Positions 5,228-6,443 of a stretch of 6,443 nt of DNA are shown here, piece by piece. This DNA comes from Pseudomonadota bacterium. GTDB taxonomy: Bacteria; Myxococcota_A; Polyangia; Polyangiales; Polyangiaceae. A program made the translations under genes and the position numbers. Position 1 is the stretch's first letter. Every line of letters starts with the position of its first letter. Where the stretch lies: contig QGUH01000218.1 in assembly GCA_003242355.1 (NCBI GenBank), forward strand, positions 1 to 6,443, read 5' to 3'. The notes beneath the pieces are model-generated. The model did not search any database, had not been told where the DNA came from, and saw only the letters and a list, made by a program, of their open reading frames with translations.

Positions 5228-6412
5228 ATGCGCCGATCGAAGGAAACGCTCTCTCGTCGGATCCTGGTTGGCCCGCTGGGCTTCGAAATCATGCGCTTCG
5301 GCGCGCCGCTCGCGGTCGGGATGGGGCTGCAGACGGCTTTCAACCTGGTCGATGCGTACTTGATCGGCCAGCTCGAGCCGGAGATTGCGGGCCCCGCGCT
5401 CGGAGCGATCGGCATTTGCGATCAGCTCGCCGCGCTCGGCACCATCATCGCCTATGGCCTGACGATCGCGACCGGCGCGCTGCTCAGCCGCTCGTCGGGC
5501 CGAGGAGACGCCGACTCCGTGCGCCGCGTGGCGTGGCAGTCGATGCTCCTCATGCTCGCCCTCTCGTGCGTGTTCGGCCTGGGCGGTCTTTTCGGCGCGC
5601 GCTGGCTCATCGCCGACCTGGTCGGCGCCAAGGGCCGCGTCGCCGAGCTCGGCGAGGATTACCTCGCCGTGATGATGGGAGGAAGCTTCACGATCTTCTT
5701 CCTGTTGCACCTCGCGAGCGTCGCGCGATCGCTCGGCAGCAGCAAAACGCCGGTGACGCTGCTCGTGCTCGCGAACGTGCTGAACCTCGTGCTCGCGGCA
5801 TTGTTCGTGTACGGCCCGGGCCCGGCGCCGGCGCCGTTCGCGTGGGCGCCTCCCATCGCGCACGCCCTCGGCATCCCGCGGCTCGAGCTCCAAGGCGCGG
5901 CCTGGGCCACCATCATCGCGCGCGCCGTGGCGCTCGTCCCGATGATCGTGCTGCTCGCGCGGCGCTTCGGGCTATTCTCGCTGCGCGCGATGGCGCTGCC
6001 GGACTTTGCCGTGCTGCGACGAATCGTCGCGCTCGGTTGGCCGTCGAGCGCTCAGCTCGTGGTGCGCATCCTCGCGATGCTGTTGACGCACGCGCTCGTC
6101 GCGCGCGCCTTCACGACCGAAACCGATCAAACGGCGACCACGGCGCTCGGCATCGCCTTCCGCCTGGAAACGATGGCGCTGTTCGTGGCGCTCGGTTGGG
6201 GCAGCGCCGCGCAAACCTTCGTCGGTCAGAACCTCGGCGCCGCGAACCTGCTGCGTGCCAAGCGCAGCGGCTGGGTCACCGCCATCTACACGGGCGCCAC
6301 CATGGCGGTGCTCGCGCTCGTCTATCGTGCGTTCGGCCCGAGCTTGATCGGCTTCTTCGACTCGGATCCCGACGTAATCGAGGTCGCGCCCCACAACTTC
6401 GGCTCCTTTTAA
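5228..6412 (+). CDS. MATE-family efflux transporter, 3' end broken or partial
   Basis: Inner-membrane antiporter of the MATE family, which exports cationic drugs or metabolites using a sodium or proton gradient; the substrate is unknown. The frame gives 394 residues against about 450 with 12 membrane helices for full members. Visible are about nine hydrophobic segments (roughly 22-45, 60-85, 103-125, 146-165, 176-196, 222-245, 265-290, 303-326, 347-372), NLVDAYLIGQL (39-49) with the conserved Asp42 of helix 1, ARSLGSSKTPVTLLVLANVLNLVL (166-189) typical of the first half, and FVGQNLGA (331-338) of the second half. A Pro/Ala-rich loop (195-212) follows helix 5. AAGGAG/GGAAGG lies just before ATG 5228, 12 bases after the RNase HII-like stop. 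The frame stops at TAA 6410-6412. Omitting one T of the TTTT at 6407-6410 gives GSFKISGPTRTELN to the window end, like the MATE segment YxxISGPSY. The gene therefore probably continues beyond the window. Confidence 0.88.
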   Translation: MRRSKETLSRRILVGPLGFEIMRFGAPLAVGMGLQTAFNLVDAYLIGQLEPEIAGPALGAIGICDQLAALGTIIAYGLTIATGALLSRSSGRGDADSVRRVAWQSMLLMLALSCVFGLGGLFGARWLIADLVGAKGRVAELGEDYLAVMMGGSFTIFFLLHLASVARSLGSSKTPVTLLVLANVLNLVLAALFVYGPGPAPAPFAWAPPIAHALGIPRLELQGAAWATIIARAVALVPMIVLLARRFGLFSLRAMALPDFAVLRRIVALGWPSSAQLVVRILAMLLTHALVARAFTTETDQTATTALGIAFRLETMALFVALGWGSAAQTFVGQNLGAANLLRAKRSGWVTAIYTGATMAVLALVYRAFGPSLIGFFDSDPDVIEVAPHNFGSF

Positions 6413-6443
6413 AATTTCCGGACCCACCAGAACCGAATTAAAT
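6407..6443 (+). other. Likely frameshift site and low-quality, AT-rich window end
   Basis: TTTTAAAATTT at 6407-6417 and the closing GAATTAAAT are unlike the uniformly GC-rich sequence before them. The MATE frame ends in the first of these runs, while a frame shifted by one base keeps MATE-like sequence (KISGPT). A homopolymer miscall near a contig end explains both; a true mutation is possible. Confidence 0.55.

Noticed and set aside
3890..5893. 667-residue minus-strand reading frame
   Set aside because: It is antisense to moaD, the RNase HII-like gene and the MATE gene, all with recognisable motifs; its Arg/Glu/Ala/His-rich product is a typical high-GC shadow.
5212..6441. Overlapping 409-residue plus-strand frame across the MATE gene
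   Set aside because: Arg/Ala-rich shadow without membrane helices; the other frame has clear MATE motifs and a good ribosome site.

Overview
The window is very GC-rich (except for its last ~35 bases) and looks like a chromosomal or contig-end segment of a large-genome, high-GC bacterium. Two genes encode exported lipoproteins of the kind common in myxobacteria (Myxococcota, Polyangiales/Sorangium-like): one has a long Gly/Ser/Thr-rich linker and a C-terminal binding-type domain, the other has internal GGG-type repeats. The lineage is inferred from style, not from a marker gene.

Left part (1-3068), minus strand. Bases 123 down to 1 read as the 5' end of a group II intron (GTGCG start, conserved GTGCAAGTCC element) that runs off the left edge. 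The intron begins five bases past a 12-bp hairpin, one of two tandem hairpins behind a lipoprotein gene (203-1300), so it seems to have inserted just after that gene's terminator. Upstream lies an 820-bp stretch without a credible gene. Its second half (about 1799-2156) is a degenerate C-rich repeat tract built from two short alternating motifs. The tract runs straight into the 3' end of a second lipoprotein gene (2123-2962), which appears cut off at the start of its third internal repeat. Just upstream of that gene are a 17-bp perfect hairpin and a second GC-rich hairpin.

Middle (3069-3702). About 630 bp hold no recognisable gene, only a few dyads including a 16-bp perfect palindrome.

Right part (3703-6443), plus strand. 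There is a stand-alone moaD (molybdopterin synthase small subunit, C-terminal Gly-Gly), then a divergent RNase HII-like protein with two of its four expected catalytic carboxylates changed and a clamp-binding-like motif near its C-terminus. A MATE-family multidrug/sodium antiporter gene follows 12 bp later and is probably co-transcribed with it. The MATE reading frame breaks at a TTTT run 34 bases from the window's end, where the sequence abruptly becomes AT-rich. Dropping one T restores a MATE-like continuation, so an end-of-contig sequencing error is the likeliest cause.

No complete new system is evident. The points most worth following are the intron-terminator junction, the altered RNase HII-like protein and the repeat tract that truncates the second lipoprotein.
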